The notes beneath the pieces were generated by a model. That model made no database searches. It had not been told where the DNA came from and was given only the letters and a program-made list of their open reading frames with translations. Shown piece after piece: positions 17,983 to 26,595 of a stretch of DNA of 64,000 bases. The DNA is from Glycomyces fuscus (GTDB taxonomy: Bacteria; Actinomycetota; Actinomycetes; Streptosporangiales; Streptosporangiaceae), in the NCBI GenBank assembly GCA_002529455.1, contig NYMS01000054.1, forward strand, positions 59,616 to 123,615, written 5' to 3'. Numbering within the stretch: the stretch's first letter is position 1; every line of letters starts with the position of its first letter. The position numbers were made by a program, and so were the translations under genes.

Positions 17983-19310
17983 GTTCACACGTGTCTCCCT
18001 CATGGCCGGAAAACGGACCGGTTCTTCTCGGTCGGACAATTGCTCCAGGGGGAGCACATGACATGAAAACGGACACCGCCCTATGATCGGCGGTCCAAAA
18101 GCCAGTCCGTTCGAGAACCTATCGCCTGGGAGGCGTATTTACTGACGATTGGGTGTTTTTCCTGGTGGGACCCTCTGGTTGGCGGCCTTTCGGCAGAAAG
18201 AAACACCCTGGGGAGAGTGTTGTTTGGAGCTTTGCCACATATTCCACAAAAAGGATTCTGGCCTCAGGGGTGTCCTCGGGGCCGCTCCGGCGGGGCGCCC
18301 GCTCCGAACGGTTCTGGACGGTCCGGTCCACCGCGCTCCCGCCGGGCGCGGCGCCGACGGGCCGTGCCCGTGGTCCGGCTCCGCGGGGGCGGGCTCGCTC
18401 GCGGGGCCTCGGGGCCGCGGGGGTGCGGCCGGCGGGCCCGGGCTCTTCCCGGGATGGCGGTTTGCGCGAGGGAAGGGCGCGCATGCCTGTGCCCCGGGGT
18501 GCCGATGGGGTTGTCCGCCGGGGGCGTGCCGGTGGATGCTGGCGGCATCCACCGGACCGGCGCGGCTGGGTGGGGGGAGCGTGTCGGCGACGGGAACCGG
18601 CGACCGCGCTCCCGGGAACCCCGTGGCGGCTCCAGGGCCGTACGCGGGCTTCCCCGCGTCCACGCCAGCCGTGCCAACGAGCCCCGACCCTCCCCTGCGA
18701 ACCCGAACGGACCACGGCCGACCGGGCCGCGGGCACATCTGCCAGGCGGCCCGGGTCGGCCCCAGGTCGGGGGCGCGCAGGACCTGCGGGGGTGCCGCGT
18801 CCGGCCGGTGGCACCCGGCTTTCGGCAACTGTGAATCTACGCCATAAAGGTGGCGATTCCGTGTGGCGCCGAAAGTGCGATGAGGGATTCACACCACGGG
18901 GAAAACGATTTCCTGTAGCAGTTCCCGCGAAGGGGGGAGGGATGGGCGGTGCGTATCCCGACGTCCACGGGTCCGGGGCACCGGACACCGGACGAATTAC
19001 CCTGCCTGTGTGTTCCTCTTCCGGCGGAGTCCGTAAAATGGGCCCGTGCGGATGCTGTGCGTCCGTATCACCGGTGCGGGGCGGCGTGGACGGACGCCCC
19101 GCACCGGTCTGCCGGGGCGCCTGACGCGGTGTCGCGGAGTCCACGCCGGCGGCGCGGGGCCGAAGGGGCCCGGACGCGGGGCGGTGCCGCACGTCCGGCC
19201 GGAGGAGCCGACGCGCGTGGCGGGGCGGTGCCCACCGACGCGAACGCCGGGAGACGGCCTGACGGGTGCGGCCGTGTGGACGCACCCGTCACCGAGCCGG
19301 GTCGTGCTCC
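17983..19310. other. 1.3-kb gene-poor stretch with inverted repeats
   Basis: No frame shows family motifs or a good ribosome site with normal actinobacterial codon use. Less GC-rich patches at about 18060-18260 and 18820-18920 are probably control regions. Structures: GGGTGTTT (18151-18158) with AAACACCC (18201-18208); TGTGAATC (18830-18837) with GATTCACA (18886-18893), enclosing further pairable segments such as TTTCGGC/GCCGAAA; and a strong 14-bp hairpin at 19070-19108. The first 80 bases must carry the promoter of the prenyl synthase unit. An untranslated RNA is possible but not shown. Confidence 0.55.
19070..19108. terminator. strong 14-bp hairpin
   Basis: ACCGGTGCGGGGCG (19070-19083) and CGCCCCGCACCGGT (19095-19108) pair perfectly around an 11-base loop. 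It lies about 200 bases 3' of the leftward 30-residue peptide gene and could end that transcript, or one from the gene-poor stretch. Confidence 0.6.
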
Positions 19311-19403
19311 CTAGCGGGTCTTGATCACGGCCGCGATGAGCCCGGTGGCGAGCATCATCGTCAGGCCCACGATCATGAGCACGAAGGCGATGGTTCCGAC
19401 CAT
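19311..19403 (-). CDS. 30-residue single-span membrane peptide
   Basis: The frame encodes 30 residues starting MVGTIAFVLMIVGLTMMLAT and ending LIAAVIKTR, followed by TAG. Residues 3-26 are continuously hydrophobic and the C-terminus is basic, as expected for a small membrane protein with the tail in the cytoplasm. AAGGAA lies 6 bases before the ATG, an unusually clear ribosome site for such a short frame. It follows the nucleotidyltransferase gene on the same strand by 209 bases, which include the hairpin GGGCGCC/GGCGCCC. Function unknown; it could be a regulatory membrane peptide or a type I toxin-like peptide. Confidence 0.6.
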   Translation of the reverse strand: MVGTIAFVLMIVGLTMMLATGLIAAVIKTR

Positions 19404-19612
19404 GGTGTTTCCTTAAGTGTTCGTCGTGTCCGGGCGCCGTGCGCGGCGCCCGCCGCGCCGGGGGCGCCCGGTGGAGCCGGGAGCGGCGCGTACCTCTTCG
19501 GGGGATCACCCTATCCCGGCCCCGCGCCGAGGCCGCGCCGGGTGGCCGCTGTGACCAGCGTGGTCGCGGCCACGGCCGCGGGGCCCGGCGGCGGCCGGAC
19601 CCCGCGGCGCGG

Positions 19613-20386
19613 TCAGAGTCCGGCCCAGGCCCGCTGGTAGGTCTCGACCAGCCAGCGGTCGGCCCAGGCGTGGTCGGGCTCCTCGGGCAGGTCGCTGCTC
19701 CGGCACAGGGCGGCCAGCCGCTGCTCCAGCTCCCCCGCCCGGGCCAGGGCCTCGTCGCGGCTGTGCTCGCCGCGGCGCAGTTCGAGCAGCCAGGTCCGCT
19801 CGGGCTCGGGCACGGGCAGGGTTATGCGGCCGGTCTCCATCAGTTCCACGCCCTGGATGCCGAGCCGGACCATGTGGTAGGCGTACTTGGTGTCGAAGCC
19901 GTACCGGTCGACCAGTTCGGGCCGGTTGGTGTGCCTGCCGCCGCGGACCCCCTCCAGACGGTCGCGCTGGGCGCGCAGGTAGCCCAGGAAGCGCAGGCCC
20001 GCCCGGCGGGAGAGGAGGCGCCGGGCGTTGGCGCGCAGGTCGTGTCCGACAGAGGTGATGGCGACGATCTCGTCGCGGGGGACGAACAGGGGCAGCAGGA
20101 CGGTGGGGTTGCCGTCCAGGGCCAGGCGCGTCCACTTGCGCAGGGAGTAGACGGTCAGGTCCAGGTCGTCGGGGCCGGAGCGGGTGTGCTCGGGCCGGGT
20201 GCGGTGGATGTACTGCTCGAAGGGGCGCAGGCCGACGACGTACTCGGGGGGCTCGACGCAGATGCCCATCTCGTCGCGGTCGTTCCGGCCGGTCAGGGCG
20301 AGGCCGTGGGCTCCGGAGCCCACCTGGCACCGCAGGACGGTTCCCCTCCGTGCGATCCGCGCGAACTCGGGGCTGGAGTGCTTCAC
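19613..20386 (-). CDS. YcgL-like predicted nucleotidyltransferase
   Basis: A 257-residue cytoplasmic protein of the polymerase-beta-like nucleotidyltransferase superfamily, close to COG3541 (YcgL). The active-site pattern is GSGAHGLALTGRNDRDEMG near residues 21-39: the GS turn, and two Asp in NDRDE as metal ligands. Downstream the conserved HTNRPELVDRYGFDTKYAYH resembles the substrate-side helix of this family. The substrate is not known. I chose the GTG at 20386, preceded by CGGAG; a longer frame upstream is Arg/Pro-rich and unlikely. It is divergent from the first methyltransferase gene. Confidence 0.72.
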   Translation of the reverse strand: MKHSSPEFARIARRGTVLRCQVGSGAHGLALTGRNDRDEMGICVEPPEYVVGLRPFEQYIHRTRPEHTRSGPDDLDLTVYSLRKWTRLALDGNPTVLLPLFVPRDEIVAITSVGHDLRANARRLLSRRAGLRFLGYLRAQRDRLEGVRGGRHTNRPELVDRYGFDTKYAYHMVRLGIQGVELMETGRITLPVPEPERTWLLELRRGEHSRDEALARAGELEQRLAALCRSSDLPEEPDHAWADRWLVETYQRAWAGL

Positions 20387-20643
20387 CTGCGGCTCCGTTC
20401 TGTCGGGTGCTCGGTGCGGTCGTCGGGGCGCTGCCCGGCACGCTATCCGCCGCGGGGCCGGGGCACGAGTGCTTTTCCGCCGGTGCGGCCGAGCGCGGCC
20501 CGGCCCCGTCGGGAGGCGCTGGAGGGCCGGTGCGGTCGCCGGTGCGGGACACGCCCCCGGGAGCTTGCCGCTGGGCCCCGCGAGCCCTTTACTTGTCCGG
20601 GTACGCCCCTTTTCTCCCCAGAACGAGCGTAGAAGGCAGGCCC

Positions 20644-21507
20644 GTGCCCCCTGAGACCCCTGAGGCTTCCGCACCCCGGATCGACACCTCCGTTCCGCAC
20701 AACGCCCGCATCTGGAACTACTGGCTGGGCGGCAAGGACAACTACCCGGTGGACCGGGAGATGGGCGAGCAGATCCGCTCCTTCTTCCCCGAGATCGTGG
20801 ACAACGCGGTCGCCGACCGGGGCTTCCTCGTCCGCGCCGTGACCCACCTGGCGCGCGAGGAGGGCGTCCGGCAGTTCCTGGACATCGGCACCGGGCTGCC
20901 CACCCACAACAACACCCACGAGGTGGCCCAGGCGGTGGCGCCCGACTGCCGGGTGCACAACAACACCCACGAGGTGGCCCAGGCGGTGGCGCCCGACTGC
21001 CGGGTGGTCTACGTCGACAACGACCCGCTGGTGCTGACCCACGCCCGCGCCCTGCTCACCGGCAGCGACCAGGGCGCCACCGACTACGTCGACGCCGACC
21101 TGCGCGACCCGCTGGCCATCCTGCGGGAGGCCTCCCGGACCCTGGACCTGGAGCGGCCGGTGGCCCTGATGCTGCTGGGCGTGGTCAACTTCGTCGCCGA
21201 CGACGCCGAGGTTCGCTCGATCCTGGACCGGCTCCTGGAGGCCCTGGCCCCGGGCAGCTTCCTGGTCCTGTCCCACCCCACCGACGACATCGACCGCGAA
21301 CGCGCCCACCAGGTGGCCGCGGCCTGGAACGAGCGCGGCACCCCCAAGCTCACCATCCGCACGGCCGAGCAGATCAGCGCGCTCTTCGACGGGCTGGAAC
21401 TGCTGGAGCCGGGCGTGGTCTCCTGCTCCCTGTGGCGTCCGGCGCCCGCCGAGGTGGGCGGGGCGCGCCCGGTGGCCGAGTACGGCGGTGTGGCCCGCAA
21501 GGGATGA
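20644..21507 (+). CDS. Methyltransf_19 (DUF574) SAM-dependent methyltransferase, with internal duplication
   Basis: A 287-residue protein of the actinobacterial family Methyltransf_19. Family motifs: IWNYWLGGKDNYPVDRE near residues 23-39, the SAM loop FLDIGTGLPTHNN near 78-90 and VVYVDNDPLVLTHARALL. The substrate of this family is unknown. Residues 88-104 and 105-121 are the same 17 residues twice (HNNTHEVAQAVAPDCRV), inserted between the SAM loop and the acidic strand that binds the ribose; the paralog at 21.6 kb has one copy. The extra copy would push apart two SAM-binding elements, so the protein may be inactive or altered. The GTG start has AAGGCAGG upstream. The reading frame is intact. 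Confidence 0.85.
   Translation: MPPETPEASAPRIDTSVPHNARIWNYWLGGKDNYPVDREMGEQIRSFFPEIVDNAVADRGFLVRAVTHLAREEGVRQFLDIGTGLPTHNNTHEVAQAVAPDCRVHNNTHEVAQAVAPDCRVVYVDNDPLVLTHARALLTGSDQGATDYVDADLRDPLAILREASRTLDLERPVALMLLGVVNFVADDAEVRSILDRLLEALAPGSFLVLSHPTDDIDRERAHQVAAAWNERGTPKLTIRTAEQISALFDGLELLEPGVVSCSLWRPAPAEVGGARPVAEYGGVARKG
20905..21006 (+). repeat. 51-bp perfect tandem duplication inside the methyltransferase gene
   Basis: Bases 20905-20955 and 20956-21006 are identical, starting CACAACAACACCCACG and ending GACTGCCGGGTG. The unit is a multiple of three, so the frame is kept. The absence of a single difference between the copies points to a recent event or to an assembly artefact. The paralog carries the same 51 bases once. 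Confidence 0.95.
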
Positions 21508-21621
21508 GGCCTCCGGAGCGCGCCCAAGGCCCCGCCGGGCCGACGGCCGCGCCTCCGGGACCAGGACGGGGCCCGGGGCCGCCCGGGCCCGGCGAGCGAC
21601 GAGCAGCGAAGGCGGAGACCG

Positions 21622-22422
21622 ATGAGCGTTGAGCCACCGGCGATCGACACGACGGTGCCGCACTCGGCACGGGTGTGGAACTACTGGCTGGGCGGCAAGG
21701 ACAACTACCCCGTCGACCGCGAGGCGGGCGACCAGTTCCTGAAGGTCTTCCCCGGCATCGCGCGGATGGCGCGGGCCTCGCGCGCCTTCCAGGAGCGCGC
21801 GGTGCGCCACCTCGCGGGCGAGGTGGGCATCCGGCAGTTCCTGGACATCGGCACCGGGCTGCCCACCCACAACAACACCCACGAGGTGGCCCAGGCGGTG
21901 GCGCCCGACTGCCGGGTGGTCTACGTCGACAACGACCCGCTGGTGCTGACCCACGCGCGGGCGCTGCTGACCAGCACCCCCGAGGGGCGCACGCAGTACC
22001 TCCACGCCGACCTGTACGAGCCCGAGGCGATCCTGGAGCAGGCGTCGGAGCTGCTGGACCTGGACCAGCCGGTGTCGCTGATGCTGCTGGGCGTCCTGGG
22101 CCACGTGCAGGAGTACGAGGAGGCCGTCTCCATCGTGCGGCGCCTGCTGGCGGGCCTGCCCCCGGGCAGCCACCTGACGGTCAGCGAGGGCAGCAACGTC
22201 CACAGCGAGGAGAACGTGGCGGCCCAGGACGAGTACAACGAGAGCGGAGCGGTGCCCTACATCCCGCGCAGCCCCGAGCAGATCGGCGGCTACCTGGAGG
22301 GCCTGGAGCTGGTCGAGCCGGGCCTGGTCCCGGTCACGCGCTGGCGGCCCCCGGTGCGGGGACAGGAGAAGGGGCTCCCGGCCGAGGTCGACCAGTACGG
22401 CGGTGTCGGCCGCAAGGCCTGA
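21622..22422 (+). CDS. Methyltransf_19 (DUF574) SAM-dependent methyltransferase
   Basis: A 266-residue paralog of the preceding gene with the normal single-copy SAM region: VWNYWLGGKDNYPVDREAGD near residues 15-34, FLDIGTGLPTHNNTHEVAQ and VVYVDNDPLVLTHARALL. The two proteins diverge after about residue 120 and share long identical nucleotide tracts around the SAM loop. The substrate is unknown; actinomycetes often carry many members. It follows its neighbour by 114 bases and its ATG has a weak purine-rich site upstream (GCGGAGACCG). Probably cytoplasmic. Confidence 0.88.
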   Translation: MSVEPPAIDTTVPHSARVWNYWLGGKDNYPVDREAGDQFLKVFPGIARMARASRAFQERAVRHLAGEVGIRQFLDIGTGLPTHNNTHEVAQAVAPDCRVVYVDNDPLVLTHARALLTSTPEGRTQYLHADLYEPEAILEQASELLDLDQPVSLMLLGVLGHVQEYEEAVSIVRRLLAGLPPGSHLTVSEGSNVHSEENVAAQDEYNESGAVPYIPRSPEQIGGYLEGLELVEPGLVPVTRWRPPVRGQEKGLPAEVDQYGGVGRKA

Positions 22423-22462
22423 CCCTCCCGGGAGGGCCGGGTTCCCGCGCCCCGGGCGCCCG

Positions 22463-22504
22463 CCCCCGCCGTCCGGACGCCGTGGCGCGTCCGGACGGCG
22501 GGGG
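22463..22504. terminator. 18-bp perfect hairpin between convergent genes
   Basis: CCCCCGCCGTCCGGACGC (22463-22480) pairs perfectly with 22487-22504 around the loop CGTGGC. It lies between the rightward methyltransferase and the leftward beta-propeller gene, so it can end both transcripts. Confidence 0.85.
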
Positions 22505-22525
22505 AGGTTCGCGGGGCGCCGCGGC

Positions 22526-23575
22526 TCAGTCGGCGCGGGCGATGGCGATGGTCGCCCCGAGCCGGTGCCCGGCCTCGTAGAACATGTACTGCACGCCCCC
22601 GTCGGAGCCGAAGGAGGGCGCCGCGCTGCGGCCCGAGTCCGGCGGCCCGGCCATGGGGGTGTGCACCGTGCCCAGGTGGTTGCGCAGGCCGAAGCCGCGC
22701 CCCACCTCGGTCAGGCGGATGTCGCCCAGGTTGGTGTGGTAGGCGACGTAGGTGCTGTCCCCGCGCTCGACCAGGTGCGGGCCCGACAGGTCCGACACCC
22801 CCACCTCGGCGTGGTCGACGAGCGGTTCGGGGTCGAAGTCGAACGTGATCCCGTCCGCCGACCACCCCCACCCGATGGAGCGGTGGTTGGCGGTGCTGTT
22901 GCGCATGAAGACCATGACGTAGCGCGCGCCCCGGTCGGGCAGCCGGTACTCGAAGACGCGCGCGTAGGAGGCCTCGGTGGTGCCCGGCACCATCGCGGTG
23001 GTCAGCACCACGCCCTCGTAGGTGAAGTTGACGCCGTCGCGCGAGCGGGCCAGCCGCGTCGTGGTGTTCTCCCCGTGGAAGTACAGCCACATCTCGCGGT
23101 GCTCGGAGTTCCACATCACGTGCGGCGAGGACACGTGGCTGACGTCGTAGTGCGGGGCCCACACGTTGGACACCACGGGGTTGCGGGGGTACTCGGTGAA
23201 GGGCCCGTCCGGGCTGTCGGCGTAGGCCAGGCAGATGCCGCCGGGCCTCTCGTGCGGGGCGTAGTAGAGCAGGAAGCGGCCGGGCGCCTTGGGCAGGCGG
23301 CCCACCGTTCCGCGCAGGCAGGGGAAGATCAGCTCCCCGGTGGGGTTGTAGTCCAGTTCGGCGGTGTCGAGCGCCTCGCGCAGGAACCGGTAGGTCGGCA
23401 GGACCCCGGCCGCCGCGGCGCCGCCCGGGGCGGTGGGGGCGGCGGCTCCCGCCGCCGCGGGGGACAGCAGCCCCGGGGCCAGGAGGGCGCCCGCCGCGGC
23501 CGCCCCGGCGCCCCGCAGGACCGTGCGGCGGCCGGGGGCGGCGGGGGAGCGGCGGGGGTGAGCGTCGTCGGACAT
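22526..23575 (-). CDS. Tat-exported five-bladed beta-propeller protein, glycoside-hydrolase-like
   Basis: A 349-residue protein. The N-terminus is a Tat signal: GRRTVLRGAGAAAAGALLA near residues 15-33, ending in an Ala-rich cleavage region near 45. The mature part has repeating blade motifs such as LLYYAPHERPGGICLAYADS, ARSRDGVNFTYEG and GWSADGITFDFDPEPLV, typical of GH43/GH117-like propellers acting on polysaccharides or oligosaccharides. I cannot place it in a numbered family or assign catalytic residues with confidence. It is divergent from the LacI gene with one LacI-type operator on its side, so it is probably the secreted arm of the 23-31 kb catabolic locus. Confidence 0.75.
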   Translation of the reverse strand: MSDDAHPRRSPAAPGRRTVLRGAGAAAAGALLAPGLLSPAAAGAAAPTAPGGAAAAGVLPTYRFLREALDTAELDYNPTGELIFPCLRGTVGRLPKAPGRFLLYYAPHERPGGICLAYADSPDGPFTEYPRNPVVSNVWAPHYDVSHVSSPHVMWNSEHREMWLYFHGENTTTRLARSRDGVNFTYEGVVLTTAMVPGTTEASYARVFEYRLPDRGARYVMVFMRNSTANHRSIGWGWSADGITFDFDPEPLVDHAEVGVSDLSGPHLVERGDSTYVAYHTNLGDIRLTEVGRGFGLRNHLGTVHTPMAGPPDSGRSAAPSFGSDGGVQYMFYEAGHRLGATIAIARAD

Positions 23576-23655
23576 GACGGTTCCCTTCCGGAGCGGGTCG
23601 GGGGGAGGCTCCGAGGCCCAGAGTCTTCACCAGCCACGATGCGCCGGTCAAGGTT

Positions 23656-23669
23656 CTAATACGTATTAA
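23656..23669. promoter_or_regulatory. LacI-type operator, propeller side
   Basis: CTAATACGTATTAA contains a perfect 12-base palindrome centred on CG, the usual symmetry of LacI/GalR sites. It lies 81 bases upstream of the propeller ATG. A second, near-identical site lies 78 bases further on. Confidence 0.8.
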
Positions 23670-23746
23670 CGAAAGATCCTGCTTCAGGGTGGAAATCCTC
23701 CCGTCATCCCCTTGACATCTCCCGTGGCGCGGCTCACAGTCGTCAA

Positions 23747-23760
23747 CTAATGCGCATTAG
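23747..23760. promoter_or_regulatory. LacI-type operator, lacI side
   Basis: CTAATGCGCATTAG is a perfect 14-base palindrome, 24 bases upstream of the lacI GTG. It differs from the other site in three positions only. TTGACA at 23712-23717 is a good -35 box for the rightward operon; the -10 would overlap or touch the operator. Confidence 0.85.
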
Positions 23761-23784
23761 CACGGCACGCAAGAGGAGAAACAG

Positions 23785-24861
23785 GTGACGGAAGTCAGGA
23801 GGGCGGGTCCGCGGCGACGCCCCCGCCAGTCCGACATCGCGCGGGTGGCCGGGGTCTCCCAGGCCACGGTCTCGCTGGTCCTGCGGGGCACCCCCACGGG
23901 GATGTCCCTGGCCCGCGAGACCCGCCAGCGGGTGCTCGACGCCGCCGAGGAGCTGGGCTACGTGCCCGACCCGGTGGCGACCCGGCTGGCCTCGGCCAGC
24001 AACGCGATGCTGGGGCTGTACACCTTCAGCACCACCTTCCCCACCGATGTGGCGCACTCCTACTACCCGGTCCTGGTGGGGGTGGAGGAGGAGGCCGCGG
24101 CCCAGGGCCAGGACCTCATCCTGTTCACCGGCTCCGCCCGCGCCGCCGCGAGCGCCGACGACCCGGCCGCGGTGCGGCGCGTGCGCGTGGCCGACGGCTG
24201 CCTGTTCTTCGGCCGCCACGTGCCCGACGAGCCCATCCGGCGCCTGGCCGAGGACGGCTTCCCCTTCGTCTACATCGGCCGCCGCGACGAGCCCGGCATC
24301 CCCTACGTGGGCGCCGACTACGTCTCGGCCTCGGCCCAGGTCGTGGCGCGCCTGGCCGGCCTGGGCCACCGCGAGCTGCGCTACCTGCGCGAGCACGACC
24401 AGGCCCCGGCCTCGGCCGACCGCGAACGGGGCGTGCTGCGCGGCGCCCGCGCGGCCGGGATCGACACCGCGCGCCTGGTCGCGCGCACCGACGGCTCGGA
24501 CCTGGACGGGCTGCTGCGGCGCTGGCTGGAGGAGGGCGTCACCGCCGTCGTGGTCGAGCAGACCGACACCGGCGCGGCCCTGGACGGCCTGGCCGCCGCC
24601 GTGGACCGGGCCGGACTGCGCTGCCCGGCCGACCTGTCCCTGGCCCTGCTGGGCGCGCCGACCGGGACCCGGGGCCGCGCCCCGGGCGGCGGCGCGGCCT
24701 ACAGCGGCTTCGACGTGCCCATGCGCGCGATGGGCCGCGACGCGGTCCGTCTGCTGCTGGAACTGATCGCGGGCGCCCACGGGGAACCTCCCCGGCGCCT
24801 GCTGCCCTGCGAGCCGGTGGAGGGCGGCACCGTCGCCGCGCCCCGGACACCACACACCTGA
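23785..24861 (+). CDS. LacI family transcriptional regulator
   Basis: A 358-residue regulator. The helix-turn-helix and hinge lie at residues 15-60 (SDIARVAGVSQATVSLVLRG, then RVLDAAEELGYVPDPVATRL), followed by a periplasmic-binding-protein-like ligand domain from about residue 68 (LGLYTFSTTFP) with FDVPMRAMGRDAVRLLLELI at the C-terminus. The GTG start has an AGAGGAGAAA ribosome site. It is the first gene of a rightward series and lies 9 bases before the oxidoreductase gene. Two palindromic sites upstream make autoregulation and control of the divergent propeller gene likely. The inducer is unknown. Confidence 0.9.
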   Translation: MTEVRRAGPRRRPRQSDIARVAGVSQATVSLVLRGTPTGMSLARETRQRVLDAAEELGYVPDPVATRLASASNAMLGLYTFSTTFPTDVAHSYYPVLVGVEEEAAAQGQDLILFTGSARAAASADDPAAVRRVRVADGCLFFGRHVPDEPIRRLAEDGFPFVYIGRRDEPGIPYVGADYVSASAQVVARLAGLGHRELRYLREHDQAPASADRERGVLRGARAAGIDTARLVARTDGSDLDGLLRRWLEEGVTAVVVEQTDTGAALDGLAAAVDRAGLRCPADLSLALLGAPTGTRGRAPGGGAAYSGFDVPMRAMGRDAVRLLLELIAGAHGEPPRRLLPCEPVEGGTVAAPRTPHT

Positions 24862-24870
24862 AAGGCAGTC

Positions 24871-26493
24871 ATGACCGAGACCAGCACGGAGATCCTCGTC
24901 GTCGGCGGGGGACTGGGCGGTGTGGCCGCGGCCCTGGCCGCCGCCGACTCCGGACGCCGCGTGGTGCTGACCGAGGAGACCGACTGGATCGGCGGGCAGC
25001 TCACCGCGCAGGCGGTGCCGCCCGACGAGAACCCGTGGATCGAGCGCTTCGGCTCCACCGCCTCCTACCGGCGCCTGCGCGAGGGGATCCGCGACCACTA
25101 CCGCCGCGCCTACCCGCTGCGCGCCGAGGCCGCCTCCTCGCTCACCCTCAACCCCGGCGCGGGCCGGGTCAGCAAGCTGTGCCACGAGCCCCGCGTCGCC
25201 CTGGCGGTGCTGGAGGAGATGGTCGGACCGCACCGCGCGGCCGGGCGCCTCACCGTCCTGACGCGCCACCGGCCGGTGGCCGCGCACACCGACGGCGACC
25301 GGGTGGGCGCCGTGGAGCTGGAGGACGAGCACGGGCGCCGCCACACCGTGAGCGCCGCCTACGTCCTGGACGCCACCGAGAACGGCGACCTGCTGCCGAT
25401 GGCGGGCCTGGAGCACGTCACCGGCGCCGAGGCCCGCTCCGAGCACGGCGAGCCGCACGCCCCCGAGCAGGCCGACCCGACCAACCTCCAGGGCATCACC
25501 TACTGCTTCGCCATGTCGCACCACGACGGCGAGGACCACACCATCGACCGTCCGGCCATGTACGACTTCTGGCGCTCCTACACGCCCGACTTCTGGCCCG
25601 GTCCGCTGCTGGGCTTCTCGGCCCCCGACCCGCGCACCCTGGAGCCGGTGGAGCGCACCTTCGTGCCCAACCCCGACACCGACCCGCTCGCGGTGGCCGC
25701 CGACCAGAGCGCCGACGCGGGCGACAAGGAGCTGTGGGGCTTCCGCCGGATCCTGGCCCGCCGCATGCACCTGCCCGGCGCCTTCGACTCCGACATCACC
25801 CTGGCCAACTGGCCGCTCAACGACTACTGGCTCAAGCCCGCCCTGGAGATCGAGGGGCTGGTGGACGCCCGGACCGTGCGCCAGGCCCACGAGGAGGCCC
25901 GCCAGCTGTCGCTGTCGGTGCTGTACTGGCTCCAGACCGAGGCGCCCCGCGCCGACGGCGGCACCGGCTTCCCGGGCCTCAAGCCCCGGCCCGACGTCAC
26001 CGGCGCCGAGCTGGGCCTGGCCAAGGCCGCCTACGTGCGCGAGTCCCGGCGCGTCCGCGCGGTCACCACCGTCACCGAGCACGACGTGTCCCTGGACCTG
26101 CTGGGCCCGCACGGCATCGTGCGCCGCCACGACTCGGTGGGCGTGGGCAGCTACCGCATCGACCTGCATCCCTCCACGGGCGGCGACAACTACGTCGACG
26201 TCGCCAGCGTCCCGTTCGAGATCCCGCTGGGCGCCCTGCTGCCCGAGCGGGAGACCAACCTGCTGCCCGCCGCCAAGAACATCGGCACCACCCACATCAC
26301 CAACGGCTGCTTCCGGCTGCACCCCGTCGAGTGGAACATCGGCGAGGCCGCCGGGCGGCTGGCCGCCTTCGCCCTGGAGCACGGCACCACGCCGCACGCC
26401 GTGCGCGCCAAGGACGAACTGCTGGAGGCCTTCACCTCCCTCCTGGACCGCACCGGCGTCGAGCGCCACTGGCCCGACGTCCGCGGTTACTGA
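24871..26493 (+). CDS. FAD-dependent oxidoreductase (FAD_oxidored family)
   Basis: A 540-residue flavoprotein. The FAD-binding Rossmann motif is ILVVGGGLGGVAAALAAADS at residues 8-27, followed by LTEETDWIGGQLTAQAV, and the C-terminal FAD contact is AKNIGTTHITNGCFRLHP. This is the FAD_oxidored arrangement, found in many enzymes of carbohydrate and cofactor metabolism with unknown substrates. No signal peptide, so cytoplasmic. It follows lacI by 9 bases and precedes the HyuA-like gene by about 100 bases; I infer that it oxidises the imported product of the secreted propeller enzyme or a derivative. Confidence 0.85.
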   Translation: MTETSTEILVVGGGLGGVAAALAAADSGRRVVLTEETDWIGGQLTAQAVPPDENPWIERFGSTASYRRLREGIRDHYRRAYPLRAEAASSLTLNPGAGRVSKLCHEPRVALAVLEEMVGPHRAAGRLTVLTRHRPVAAHTDGDRVGAVELEDEHGRRHTVSAAYVLDATENGDLLPMAGLEHVTGAEARSEHGEPHAPEQADPTNLQGITYCFAMSHHDGEDHTIDRPAMYDFWRSYTPDFWPGPLLGFSAPDPRTLEPVERTFVPNPDTDPLAVAADQSADAGDKELWGFRRILARRMHLPGAFDSDITLANWPLNDYWLKPALEIEGLVDARTVRQAHEEARQLSLSVLYWLQTEAPRADGGTGFPGLKPRPDVTGAELGLAKAAYVRESRRVRAVTTVTEHDVSLDLLGPHGIVRRHDSVGVGSYRIDLHPSTGGDNYVDVASVPFEIPLGALLPERETNLLPAAKNIGTTHITNGCFRLHPVEWNIGEAAGRLAAFALEHGTTPHAVRAKDELLEAFTSLLDRTGVERHWPDVRGY

Positions 26494-26595
26494 CCCTCCT
26501 CCCGCCGGGGGCGGCCCGACCGCCCCCGGCCCCGCACGGCCCCAGCCCTCACAGCCCCACTCCCCACCGCCCGACTCCCCACAGAAGGGGTGACC

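Noticed and set aside
18149..18847. Long frames on both strands in the gene-poor stretch
   Set aside because: No family motifs, many Cys/Trp/Pro/Arg residues, no ribosome site. Treated as non-coding.
18830..18893. Possible riboswitch (TGTGAATC/GATTCACA structure)
   Set aside because: I could not match it to a known riboswitch consensus, and no gene follows on the same strand at a suitable distance. Kept only as structure within the gene-poor stretch.
20905..21006. Tandem repeat considered as a CRISPR or minisatellite
   Set aside because: Only two copies without spacers and in frame inside a gene; a simple duplication explains it.
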